Assembly: GCA_029378245.1 (NCBI GenBank)
Contig: JARKIF010000023.1
Span: 372,001-436,000, forward strand
DNA: 64,000 nt
Origin: Roridomyces roridus
Taxonomy: Eukaryota; Basidiomycota; Agaricomycetes; Agaricales; Mycenaceae
Direction of reading: 5' to 3'
The notes below the pieces were generated by a model. The model made no database searches, was not told where the DNA came from, and worked only from the letters and a program-made list of their open reading frames with translations. Below, in pieces: positions 8,073 to 17,467 of the stretch (position 1 is its first letter; each line of letters begins with the position of its first letter). The position numbers and the translations under genes were made by a program.

Positions 8073-10840
8073 CTAGTTCTTCTTCTTGGGCGATTTCATC
8101 TTCATGGTTACCCACGACCCCTTCCCCGAGCGGCCCGATGTAACCTCTTCCATCTCTTCCTCCGACTTCTCTGGGGATGGCTGCTTGTCCTTCCGCAGCA
8201 ATCGCGTTGATGGCTGGGCGGGTGCTTTCACTCGTTGTTTCTTTGCGGGCGGAACCTGAGCCTGAGGTGCCTCGTCATCAAGGCGCCTCTTCGGGGGGCG
8301 TCCTCTCTTCTTGGGTACAGGAGCTGGTGCAGGTGAGGGTGTCCGCGAACGTGGAGCAGGGCTCAGGGGTGAGCATGGAGGTGACACGGGCGGGGCGGGG
8401 GGAGGGGATGCGGGAGAAGGAACTGGAGCACCACCACCGCTTGCTTTCTTGGCTTCCTTCTACCGAAGATCAGCACGCGCCATATGTGATACTTGGTGAC
8501 AGACTTACTGCCCGGGAAGCATCGTCTCCATCATCCTCATCGCTGGAGCTGGAGCTGGAGTTGCTCGAGTTGTTGGAGTTGCTGGAGCTGGAGCTGGAGC
8601 TGGAGCTGGAGCTGGAGCTGGAGCTGGTGGAGTCGCTGTCCGAGTCACTGTCAGAATCGCTCTTAGTCGTGTGCTTGCTTCCGCTCGTGGACATCTGGGC
8701 CGAGAGTGAGAACACGCTGCATATACTAGGCGGCTGACTGACCTTCCTGAGACCCTCGTCCTCGTTATCCGTGTCACTATCGTCGCTATCCGCGACCGTC
8801 TGCTTGCCACCACTCGCGGACTTCTTGTGGGTCTTTGGGAAGAGAATCAGAACGTGCGACATCCATTGGGCGGTCGCGTACCTTTTCACGACGATGACCC
8901 TTATCATTCTTTCCGCCGTCTGAGTGAGCCGCTTGCTTGCCGGATATCTGTACCGAGAATCAGAAACGCGCTGGATATAGTGGACGGCGCGCTGACCTTG
9001 ACACCATCACCCTCGTCATCTGCGTCACTATCGGTGTTGTCCGAGACCGCCTGCTTGCCACTGCTAGCGGAATTCTTGGTCTTGGTCTGTCGGAAGGAGA
9101 ATTAGAGCGCGCTACATACACTTGACGGCCGCGTACCTTCTTACGACGATTGCCTTCGTCATTCTTGTCGCCGTCTGAGCACGCCGCTTGCTTGCTACCA
9201 CTGATGGACGTCTGTAACGAGAATCAGAAACGCGCTGCATATAGTAGGCGTGGGGTTACCTTTTTGGGAACCAGATCCTTCACTACCTTCTTGCCATCCT
9301 GCTTGCTGCCCTTGGACTTAGCCAACCCCACCTTGCCGGCAACGCCCGCCGAGTCCTTCGCCTTCTTCTGCCGGGAAATAAGAACACGCTGCACAAATCA
9401 CGGCGGGCTTACCTTGTTGGATGCATCGCTCTCCGGGTTGCCGCTTTCTGTAGTCTTGGTCTTGGTGGAGCCAGCCAGGATGAAAGGTGATTCGTCATTT
9501 TCTCTGAGCTTTGAGAAATACGCCGCCAGCGTCACCAGCTCCACCGGTGACATCAAGTCGGGGTCTCGGAGAGCCACCGGCACCGAGAATCGCGTCTCAT
9601 CATAGGTCAACGCCTCCCATGAAATGGTCTGCTCTTTCCCGTGCAAATGATCTGGAAAAATATCAGCAAAGTAACATTCACAAGACGACCGCTTACGATA
9701 GAGCGCAATGAGATACGCGGTCAGGGGTCCGGCAAGCGCTGCAGCTGCCACGGCTCCTATCTCGATCCGCGGAAACAGTGGGACCCCTTTGAAGTACGGT
9801 ATTTCGATCTGGTTTGGTGTCGCCCGGTTGTTCTCGTTTTCTGATTTGACGTCAATATATGAGACTCAAGGCAGAATACCGACACACACCTGGGATCACC
9901 GCTTTGCAGAACGACATGAAATCGGTCATGACGATAGGCCACGACATAGTACTATGCTTATCGGCAAGGCGCCCCGTCCGATCTCCCCCATGCACGTGGA
10001 TCCTATACGTTGGTCAAAAGAATCCTTCCGGAGACGCGGGAAGACTACTCACTCAGCGGAGACCACGTTGCCACTGGGAGTGCGGAAACCGTATAGCAGG
10101 ATCATTTCCATGTCCCCGCACACCCCGCTTGCCGCCAGCGCTCTGGGCTGATCATCCATGAAGGGGCCGAAGTTATCCTGGTTTCCCTTGACATCGTTGA
10201 CCATGGCGGATGCCCTCTACCCGAATTCGTCTTGTTGTTGGGACGAGAGCGCGTTCCACAGCTCACCGAGGCAGGTCTGCCACAGCCCGATGCTTCTCAC
10301 CGCGCCGGCTGTGACCTTGTTGTCGACGGCGTCGCGGATGAGCCCTTCGCTTTCGTTCTCGAACAATTTGCGACCGGTGAGTTTGCCGCGGAGGAAGAGG
10401 GAGGATGAGGTGGAGGATGAGGTCTGGGCATCGGCGGAAGTAGCACCAGTAGGAGCGGCACGCACGTCCTTTCGTTGCCGCAAATTCTGAATCCTCTTGC
10501 GGATCTTGAGCTGCCAGTCCTTGGCCGCAAAGAGTGGACGGCCTTGGGCATCAACCGTCGGCTGGTCAAGCTTGGGGTCCGCCACACCCTCGCTGACCGC
10601 AGGTCGGACATCCGCAAAACCCTCCGACTCGAAGACCTGCACAGCAGTCTTGCGTATCCAGCCATTCAAGACCGTCGCGTCACCCTTTGCAAGCTGCTCC
10701 TTGTAGGAAGCGAGGTAGTTGTCGAGGATGTACTTGCTTTGAGCGGGGCTGAGCTGGGGACCGCCGGCGTGACTCTTCCGAGCCGTCCCTTCGTCGTCCG
10801 AGTCGCTGCTGACCTGCTTGGCGTCGTTCCGTTTCCCCAT
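8073..10840 (-). CDS. KDZ cargo gene A: acidic Ser-rich protein with AT-hook; in-frame TAG
   Basis: The start is the ATG at 10840 (MGKRNDAKQVSSDSDDEG). Exon 1 continues through a helical domain ending in LGELWNALSSQQQDEF, then meets an in-frame TAG at 10217-10219, after which the same frame goes on (RASAMVNDVKGNQDNFGPFM...LLYGFRTPSGNVVSAE). Downstream exons read STMSWPIVMTDFMSFCKAVI, IPYFKGVPLFPRIEIGAVAA and SWEALTYDETRFSVPVALRD, followed by small repeated exons rich in Lys, Ser and Asp. The gene ends in a poly-Ser/Asp tract, an AT-hook-like KKRGRPPKRR and a Lys-rich tail (KSPKKKN). This architecture resembles unnamed proteins common in agaricomycete genomes, but no function is known. An AT-hook suggests binding to AT-rich DNA. 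The TAG may inactivate it or be a sequence error. A TATA-like ATATATAT lies about 60 bp upstream. Confidence 0.6.
8541..8632 (-). repeat. GGAGCT hexanucleotide repeat encoding poly-Ser tract
   Basis: About fifteen imperfect GGAGCT/GGAGTT units on the plus strand are read on the minus strand as a run of serines with a few asparagines, followed by SSDEDDGDDAS. The tract lies in an exon of cargo gene A and is likely to vary in length between alleles. Confidence 0.8.
8690..9420 (-). repeat. Tandem exon-intron unit duplication in cargo gene A
   Basis: Exons of about 65-90 bp alternate between two types. Type A reads like ISGKQAAHSDGGKNDKGHRR and SISGSKQAACSDGDKNDEGN. Type B reads like SASSGKQAVSDNTDSDADDE and SASGGKQTVADSDDSDTDNE. 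The introns between them are about 50-60 bp and share a core of CAGCGCG(C/T)..TTCTGATTCTC before the acceptor. Both exon and intron have been copied, giving an A-B-A-B series. Confidence 0.75.
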
Positions 10841-12852
10841 AGAGGGAGAATGTAGTTTCTGAGAGAAAGAGAGTGTGAGTGGCTCAGCGTATGGAGAAGA
10901 TATATATGCTGAGACCGACCTTTATGCTCAGACCAGCCGACGCTTTGATTTGGCTACGCTTTGCTGCCACTCCTAGCGCTTGGGTACGTGCGTGCCGATG
11001 ATAAGCATGGAATTTGACTGCCCTTGAAAACGCGCGTTTTGCACGATTTCAGAGGTAGTATCCTAGCTAAGTCATCTCAGTACAAGACTGATGTTGAGCC
11101 CAGAGACAGTCAGTGTGGTGGATACTTAAGAGTACTGTACGGGTTGAAGGGTATTTACCTGAATATGAACGACGGGCTCACTCCGAAACATGTAGGAGTT
11201 GTGGATACCTGCTCTACCAATGGGATACACCAATTAAACAAGTTCTTAACCGTTGTACGATTGTCAGCCGTTCGAGCCTTGGTGCGAGTGCAATTCGGAG
11301 GTTCGGAAGTTCACGGGATGATGGGCAAGTCGGCCGAAAAGCCTGAAACATGAGTAGACCGCCGAAGCGGGTCCGAAGGGAGTGACGTAGTTGTCATCAG
11401 CAGTCGGGACAAGGAGGATCCGGGTCGGATACTAGTCTTCAAACTAGTATCTGCTGGTATCCGGGACAGGTAGTCGGAGATATGGGTATCGTTCTGGACC
11501 TACAACCTATGGGCGTACGTCTGGAGGGTATACAATCAAGGGAGAGGTCGGATACGACTTCACTAAAATCAGTCGAGTCATGGATCAATGTTGGAGTCAC
11601 GGATCGACAGGTCCGCCACGCGGAATCATGGCTTGGCACACCGGCCGTACACGATGCCGGTTCTGATCAACCAATCAGGGTGTTTCCATTCCAGATACCA
11701 AGGATATTTTTAATTATTGCGCCATTCGTTTGTACTATCATATGATTCTCGGACCTGTATAAAGTAGATAGAGTGCTACCCAAGAGGGCAGCGGATACTT
11801 CCCCCACTAGCAAGCTACCAGCTGCGATCAAGGGTTTTGTCCGAGGCTTTCGACGGTGCATTGCGTAGTTAAGCAATCGCTATTGAAAATCTAAACATTT
11901 GTTTGTTGGCTATTGTGTGTGTGACTTGAGTGTGAATCAGTGTGTTGGAATCAGTATCTGTTGGATTGTGTCGTACCGTGTGTCTGTCAAGGGTTATTTG
12001 TGTGTTCAGAGTTGCGAAGTGTTGGAATCTACGAAACCCGTGTTGTATCGGTCGCTGTCGTCTTCGGATACCAGTGTAAAAGGGATCGAGAGACCCAAAT
12101 ACCTGCTTTATTGCAAAACCCCGGCTTTAGCCAAACTCAATCTATCTTTTGTGTCAGCTGTGAAGCTTTACCATCTACAAAACGCTTTAGAATCGTCATT
12201 CTTGGTTTACCTCAAGGATCTCTATTCGCAATACTTTGTTTCGACATCGTATCCGAGACTATATCACCCAATTCCCTACAACATTTACAAGGCCCTGTAC
12301 TAGGGACTTATACTCGCCACATTCCCGCTATTCAATAGTTGTCACTCGCCCCGGAGCTTCGTGATTGGGTTAGTTGGATATAGATTCGTCTGTATCTCGA
12401 CTCATCTGGTTAGATTCTTCGAGTGTTGTCGATTTCTATAGTAGGTTTAGAGCACATACATCACCGAGATGCCCCCTAGCAACGTCATCATCAACTCGCT
12501 GGGTGGAGGGCGTGGCGAAGAGCAGGGCCACCGATGGCGGGGTGGGAGGATTGCGGTGTGAGGCAAGCCGCCAGCGGTGTTGGGGGGGCGGAATTATGAG
12601 GAGGATGGAATCACGGCGACGACAAGCCATGCCGAGCAACGTCAGCGTCAGCTCGCTGGGGGGAGGGCGGGACCACTGCTGTCGCATCGTTGGTGGCAAG
12701 TTGGTGGCAAGAACTAGTCAGTGTTGTCACGTGGGACTGTGTCCCAATTGGGAGAATCGAGTCCGACACAAGTCACACAACAACTTGAAGATTGGGTATC
12801 CCTTGAATCTAGCACTGCTATACTAATTGTATTTTTATTAGCAACTTGAAAC
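10841..12852. other. 2 kb between cargo genes; LTR-like sequence, no clear gene
   Basis: No frame shows conserved protein character. A TATAAA-like box (GTATAAAGTAGATAGAG, about 11758) followed by T/G-rich leader-like sequence recalls a long terminal repeat, and a TGTTGAGCCC at 11091 could be an LTR start. I see no matching end, target duplication or reverse transcriptase, so this stays a guess. A 36 bp imperfect direct repeat lies at 12477-12512 and 12634-12669. Confidence 0.3.
12477..12669. repeat. Imperfect direct repeat (AGCAACGTCA..CTCGCTGGG)
   Basis: The segment 12477-12512 recurs at 12634-12669 with a few substitutions: AGCAACGTCATCATCAACTC versus AGCAACGTCAGCGTCAGCTC, both followed by GCTGGG.GGAGGGCG. 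The spacing is 157 bp. It lies in GC-rich DNA between two cargo genes. Confidence 0.6.
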
Positions 12853-14812
12853 TCAGTCCATCTTCCGACGCTTTCCCTTGCCATCATCAACGTCTGAATT
12901 AGCCTCCCTTGCCTTTCTCTTCCTTTCGACTGACTTGACCACGGAAGGGAGGGGCGGCGGCGACCAATCTACAAAATATCAGCGCTGAATTCATGTGGGT
13001 ATTTGATGATCGCTTACCATCAGACATGTCTTCCAGCGTGGTTTTCGAAGAAGATGCCTGGGGCGGTTTTTCATCTATAGCAAGGCCTCGTGAAAATAAG
13101 TCGCATGGGGAGTAGCTGGACGTCACTTCGAGACCCACCTTCCGACCGTCGTGATCAGTTTCGAGCGGGATCTCAAGATGGCGACTCACCTGGTGCATTC
13201 TTCTTCTGGTCTTCTGCCGACGCCTTCTTCTCCCACTCATCAATCCCAGGGCACACGGAGCGCGATAGCCCGACTCTCTTGTAGATAACATACTGACCCT
13301 TGAATTCCAGATTGAGACCCTTGTCCATTGGTACATAATCATCCTGGGAAGTAGCGTAGCGCTCATATTGCCCCTGCGCGCAAGGCTTGGGCAACCGGTA
13401 GTCGTTAAATCGGAAGCAGGCTTCCTTCGGTGCAGACAAGAGTGTTGAAAAGGGAGCGGTGTTAGCGGCATGGAAGATGACCCCCCGGAAAATCCGACCT
13501 ATTCGCTGTAGGTTAGTACATGTCACAGTGATGCACGATGACGCACTCTTGTCCTCCTTGAACTTCTTAGTTGGCATGATAATGAGTTCTCCACCCACCC
13601 CATCAGCGACAGGCTCCTTGTCCCGCTCGCTGCCGGAGGAGACTGACGTGATTGAGGCGGCTCGGCGCGCGAGGGCCTGAAAATTTCATGAGCGCATGCA
13701 TAACAAATCATATAATAGTGAACCTACGGTGACTGGAGGTTTTCGGAGGCAACACACGCGCCTTGCCCTTGACTACCATGAACGTCTGTCAGAAGAAGTA
13801 TATAGTCACAACAAATAGAGGACGCACCTTGAGCTGCTTTGGACGCCCCTGAGTGGCTCCGCTCACTGCCGGAGGAGGCGGAGGTAATTGAAGCGGCTCG
13901 GCGCCCACGGCCTGAGAATCGTTGCGTCTGTTCGCATACGCAATGAATATGAGAGAGAACACACCTGAGGTCTTCACCGGCGATGCACGTCTCTTGCCAT
14001 TGCCCTTCGCTGTCGTTTACATCCGTCAGAACAATGAATCACGCAGGATGGAGAACGCACCTTTGGACGTCTTCACTGAGACTGCGCTCTTCTTAGACGC
14101 GCCTGCATGTGGAGTTTAAGAAAAAGAACGTAATCACAGACCGATCACTTGCCTGCAGCTCCTTTCGCTTTGGTTCGTTTGGTGGTTCGGAAAACTGCCC
14201 AAAGCGAATCAGAGAAATGCCCGCAGATAATAATAATAAGCTATTGGGCGTACCTTCGGGGGCGACAGGAAGATCATCAGTGTCCATCCTATCCAAGTAC
14301 GTTCTCGCCGATTGATAGCTCTTGTCTGTGTCAAAGCTGAGTCTTGAAATTGTTAATTGGTTTGTTCACGTACTGATCTTTGTGACCGCCCTCTTCGGCA
14401 GATCCACTATGGTGCCACGCCTCTGCAGGGAGCTGAAAGCCTTCTCCGCCTTCTCCAAACCCGACACCAGGGCTTCAAGATCAGCGCGGACGGGTCGGTA
14501 GTCGTCAAGCATTTCGCTCAACTGGTCCTGCAACTGAGCGGCGGGTGCTTCTCCACGTTCTGTGCGACAATGTGGCGGATCTCCGATGCAGACACGCTCC
14601 CAGACACCCAGCCGATCGGGATGTTTCTGGCCCATGGAAACCTGCCATAGATGCCTGTTCGTGCACGTTGTCTCGGGTGGTGGGAAGTCGTCGCGGTGAG
14701 GGTCCCCCACCACGTCGCGCACCAACGTCTGGAAGGGAGAATCGGAGGGTTTGATGGGAGAATCATCGCAGCGGTTCGCTTCCAGAGTGGATTTCGCTTT
14801 CTTCTTCGCCAT
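12853..14812 (-). CDS. KDZ cargo gene B: basic multi-exon protein of unknown function
   Basis: Translation starts at MAKKKAKSTLEANRCDDSPI (ATG at 14812). Exon 1 carries a helical segment (QLQDQLSEMLDDYRPVRADL...LEKAEKAFSSLQRR). About eight short exons follow, mostly basic and Pro/Ser-rich (for example KSAVSVKTSK, AKGNGKRRASPVKTS, PLQLPPPPPAVSGATQGRPK). A longer exon near 13190-13510 (IGRIFRGVIFHAANTAPFST...QYVIYKRVGLSRSVCPGIDE) looks folded. The end is VKSVERKRKAREANSD then GKGKRRKMD at the TGA at 12853, a likely nuclear localisation signal. One intron (after KRKELQ) appears to use a GC donor. I recognise no domain. The position between cargo genes A and C on the same strand suggests that all three belong to the element. 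Individual splice sites are by eye. Confidence 0.6.
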
Positions 14813-15041
14813 GGTCAAGAGTAATTCGAGATGGGGACAGTGGTTTTTTGAAGTAGTTTCTACGCTCCTTATACGCGATTGACACGGGATTGTTCTGAAG
14901 CAGCAAAAGATGCGATCGACGCACCTTCCTGGTGAAGTAATTGTTTGAATTATTCAGCGCCTTCCTTCGTTAAACGACGATGGTCTTACATACGAGAACA
15001 AAAAACAATTATGACATTGGCTAAACGTCAACTCGTTCTAG

Positions 15042-15479
15042 TTATGCGGCACTGGAAGCTTCACAGTCCACCAGCTCCGGAATGTTCTCGTCGTCGTCGT
15101 CCAGCGCGGTGGTCCCGGCCCCATCCACCTTTGCGGCGCGCTGCTCATCTACACGACCCTTGAAAGTGCAGAGATATGGGCACGAATGATCGTAGCTGGA
15201 GGAAATCAGCGGATAATCCAGCACTTGTGAATATGTGTACGAAATAGTTGTATGGTAATGCAGATCCCGGAGCGCCGCTTCGGGAACGGCAACAGCTTGA
15301 TATTTCTCACCGCGGGTGATATCCCAATACATCTCGACGCTTTTGCCGTGCCAGGCGGCCCGCTCCGCCTCTGTTGCCGCGAACTGGGGTTGCTGCGTCC
15401 GGGGGTTGTGGATGCTGTCCTTCGGATTGAGGGCGCCATCGGGATTCTGTTGCTCGGGAGAGGACGAATTCGAGGTCAT
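15042..15479 (-). CDS. KDZ cargo gene C: 145-residue protein of unknown function
   Basis: This is a single-exon frame from the ATG at 15479 to the stop at 15042. The N-terminus is polar (MTSNSSSPEQQNPDGALNPK), the middle is aromatic and reads AWHGKSVEMYWDITRGEKYQ and YHTTISYTYSQVLDYPLISS, and the tail is acidic (DDDDENIPELVDCEASS). No signal peptide or membrane segment is seen. I do not recognise the family. The gene is co-oriented with cargo genes A and B, 230 bp upstream of B's start. The coding call rests on a clean frame with plausible composition and on its place in the element. Confidence 0.55.
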   Translation of the reverse strand: MTSNSSSPEQQNPDGALNPKDSIHNPRTQQPQFAATEAERAAWHGKSVEMYWDITRGEKYQAVAVPEAALRDLHYHTTISYTYSQVLDYPLISSSYDHSCPYLCTFKGRVDEQRAAKVDGAGTTALDDDDENIPELVDCEASSAA

Positions 15480-15666
15480 GGTGGTATTGTCTGAGTTTGC
15501 AATCCAGAAGCGGCCCTACTTGTTTTGTGCGATCGATCATGCTGAACAACATTGTTGGTTTGCCAGGTTGTTTAGATATTATAACAAAAGGCTCGCTTGC
15601 GACACACCTTCTCTACGATCGTCAGAACAACACAACCAGCCAAAGTCCGCCGATGACCACATTGCA

Positions 15667-16257
15667 ATGTCTACGTTCAGACAAGGAGCCCCGACGGCAG
15701 CGTCAGAGGCGAGTAAGTTGGAGAGCAAGGAAGGGGGAACGAAGCCCAGTCGGATGTGGAAGGCAAGAGAGTCAGACATATGGTGGAAGTCTGGGAGACG
15801 TTTATCATCATCACTTTGATACGGCGCACGGACCCTTTCCCGAATCGGATCTCCGAGTCGACACCAAGTGCTTCCGCGGAACATTTGAACATTTTGAGCC
15901 GACTGTGACTCCGCAATCTTCTGTTTCCATTTGTACAACATCGTTGAAATCGTGAGTGGTCGTTACTCGTTATCAAGAGCGTAATACATCAGAGGATTGT
16001 GCTAATAGTCAGAGTCCGAAGACTCAGCTGCGGTCGGAACCGGTACTGATCACACCACCTACCGTCACAAAATCCGGCATATCTCATTCAATCCAGATTC
16101 AAATCCCTTCGTCCAACACAGCTACACCATGTTTGGAACCCCCGCCACACGCCCCCGCAACTCGGGAAGCCATCGGACGCAGTGCGGTCCCGCCGTGCGT
16201 CACTGCATCTCTCCGTGTCCCCGTCATTCCGACCAAATTCGGCTACACGGATAGTTG
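15667..16257 (+). CDS. Doubtful small gene in KDZ element
   Basis: A possible two-exon gene starts at MSTFRQGAPTAASEASKLES (15667) and reads on through KPSRMWKARESDIWWKSGRR. After a break with stops, an open piece at 16018-16257 encodes a Pro/Ser/Thr-rich tail (SEPVLITPPTVTKSGISHSI ... VIPTKFGYTDS). An opposing minus-strand frame of 120 codons overlaps the first exon and cannot be excluded. I recognise nothing in either. Treat as a placeholder for the interval between cargo genes C and D. Confidence 0.25.
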
Positions 16258-16397
16258 ACGACGTCTTCCTTGAATTTTGTTGTGCAGACAGTTTATCGTC
16301 GTATCCATGATTTCAAGTTTGTAGTTTCTCGATTAAATTCAGCACGCTTTGAAATCACGCTTTGGTTGATCCAGTAGCTTGGACCAGAACCGTCCGG

Positions 16398-16406
16398 TAT
16401 AAAAGG
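16398..16406 (+). promoter_or_regulatory. TATA box of cargo gene D
   Basis: TATAAAAGG stands 50 bp before the ATG of the gene at 16448, a normal core-promoter distance if transcription starts about 20-30 bp downstream. It supports that ATG as the start. Confidence 0.55.
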
Positions 16407-16447
16407 TATACCGTACGCAGAGGCTCTCCGAATTCTCAATCTCACCC

Positions 16448-17092
16448 ATGCTGAGTACCGTTCTTACCATACTTCGATACCACGATCCTCAGAATGGGGA
16501 AACAGCTGGGGAGCCGGCAACGCCTCCATCACCGCAGCAGAGAGAGCTGGCACTGTTTCCACCACTCAGCCCTCTATCCTGCGCACACAGTCCACCACCA
16601 GCGTCTCCCCCTCGCGAGGAGACACCCCCTTCCCCTCCTCTTCCTCATCCGTCGAGCCCTCCGCGCAGAGTGACACGCAGGCATGCCGCTCTCAGCCCAT
16701 CGCCATCGAGTCCTCCTCGAACTTTGAAGCGCAAACGCGCCTCTGAGTCGTCGAGTCCGGCTCCAAACATTCCCACTCATAAGCGTAGCCGCAAGCGCTC
16801 CGCTTGTCTCGTGGCGTGGCTGGCTGATGACACGGAGCCGGTCTATATCTTCCTGCCTACCACTGACCCGGACAACAAAATTTGTCTTGCGGATCACAAG
16901 GTGGAGCTAGGGAGTTTTTCATTGGAACAGGGAGCAGGGCTGGAGAAATTTCAAGTGGGCGAAGAACGTTGGGAGCGGGTTAGGTGGGCAACCCCTCTAA
17001 TCCTCCGGGAGGGGACTCAATTTGCGGTGCGTGTGAGAGGTGTGACGAGGATGAAGAACTGGGAGCTGTATTCGCAGGAATTTGACTGTTAA
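16448..17092 (+). CDS. KDZ cargo gene D: Pro-rich basic protein with C-terminal folded domain
   Basis: This is a 214-codon single exon. Residues 20-95 are low complexity, rich in Pro, Ser, Thr and Glu (SPPPASPPREETPPSPPLPH). A basic stretch follows (LKRKRASESSSPAPNIPTHK, then RSRKRSACL), likely a nuclear localisation signal. The last 85 residues look folded and mostly beta: ACLVAWLADDTEPVYIFLPT, CLADHKVELGSFSLEQG, EERWERVRWATPLILREG and FAVRVRGVTRMKNWELYSQE. The stop comes right after EFDC. I do not recognise the family. It is encoded just upstream of the transposase on the same strand, with its own TATA box, so it could be an accessory DNA-binding or targeting factor. That is an inference from position only. 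Confidence 0.6.
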   Translation: MLSTVLTILRYHDPQNGETAGEPATPPSPQQRELALFPPLSPLSCAHSPPPASPPREETPPSPPLPHPSSPPRRVTRRHAALSPSPSSPPRTLKRKRASESSSPAPNIPTHKRSRKRSACLVAWLADDTEPVYIFLPTTDPDNKICLADHKVELGSFSLEQGAGLEKFQVGEERWERVRWATPLILREGTQFAVRVRGVTRMKNWELYSQEFDC

Positions 17093-17467
17093 TGTTTTAA
17101 TCTACGTAGATCTACGATAAATTTACCAGCTTACTGTAATCCAATCTCATCTACATCTGCTTGACGTACATAGACAATTGAGATGATCGGCTTTAGGGTT
17201 AGGGTCAAATCATCCTTCTTGTCGACCACAACAACTACTCCCACATACACTCTCGACTGAGCTGACGACGACGTCGCTCTTACACTTGAATTGACATAGG
17301 CGTCATTAAAAAAGCCAGAGCCCAGGCTGACACTTAAGGGAAGCAGATCTGGTGAGCGTTGGTGCTCCGCCGTATACGGTATTACTTCAACTGAGACAGT
17401 CCCGTCTAGCTGTAATCCAAAGTATTGTTGGTTCCAAATGGCCGTCTCAAACTCACAGATTCATTAG
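17093..17467. other. Spacer between cargo gene D and the transposase
   Basis: There is no coding signal. It holds a palindromic ATCTACGTAGATCTACG near 17100 and two telomere-like TTAGGG words at about 17193, which are too few to mean anything by themselves. It presumably carries the transposase promoter, though no TATA box is obvious. Confidence 0.4.

Noticed and set aside
8177..8737. Plus-strand frame with poly-Glu-Leu
   Set aside because: It is the antisense reading of the poly-Ser repeat in cargo gene A.
8073..10840. TET/JBP dioxygenase as KDZ cargo
   Set aside because: TET/JBP genes are known to associate with fungal KDZ elements, so I looked for the HxD...H iron-binding pattern, but none of the cargo frames shows it.
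11091..12480. Complete solo LTR
   Set aside because: TGTTG start and TATAAA-like box are suggestive, but no matching CA end or 5 bp target duplication could be found.
17190..17205. Telomere-like TTAGGGTTAGGG
   Set aside because: There are only two units, inside a transposon spacer with genes on both sides. Too short to signal a telomere or an interstitial array.
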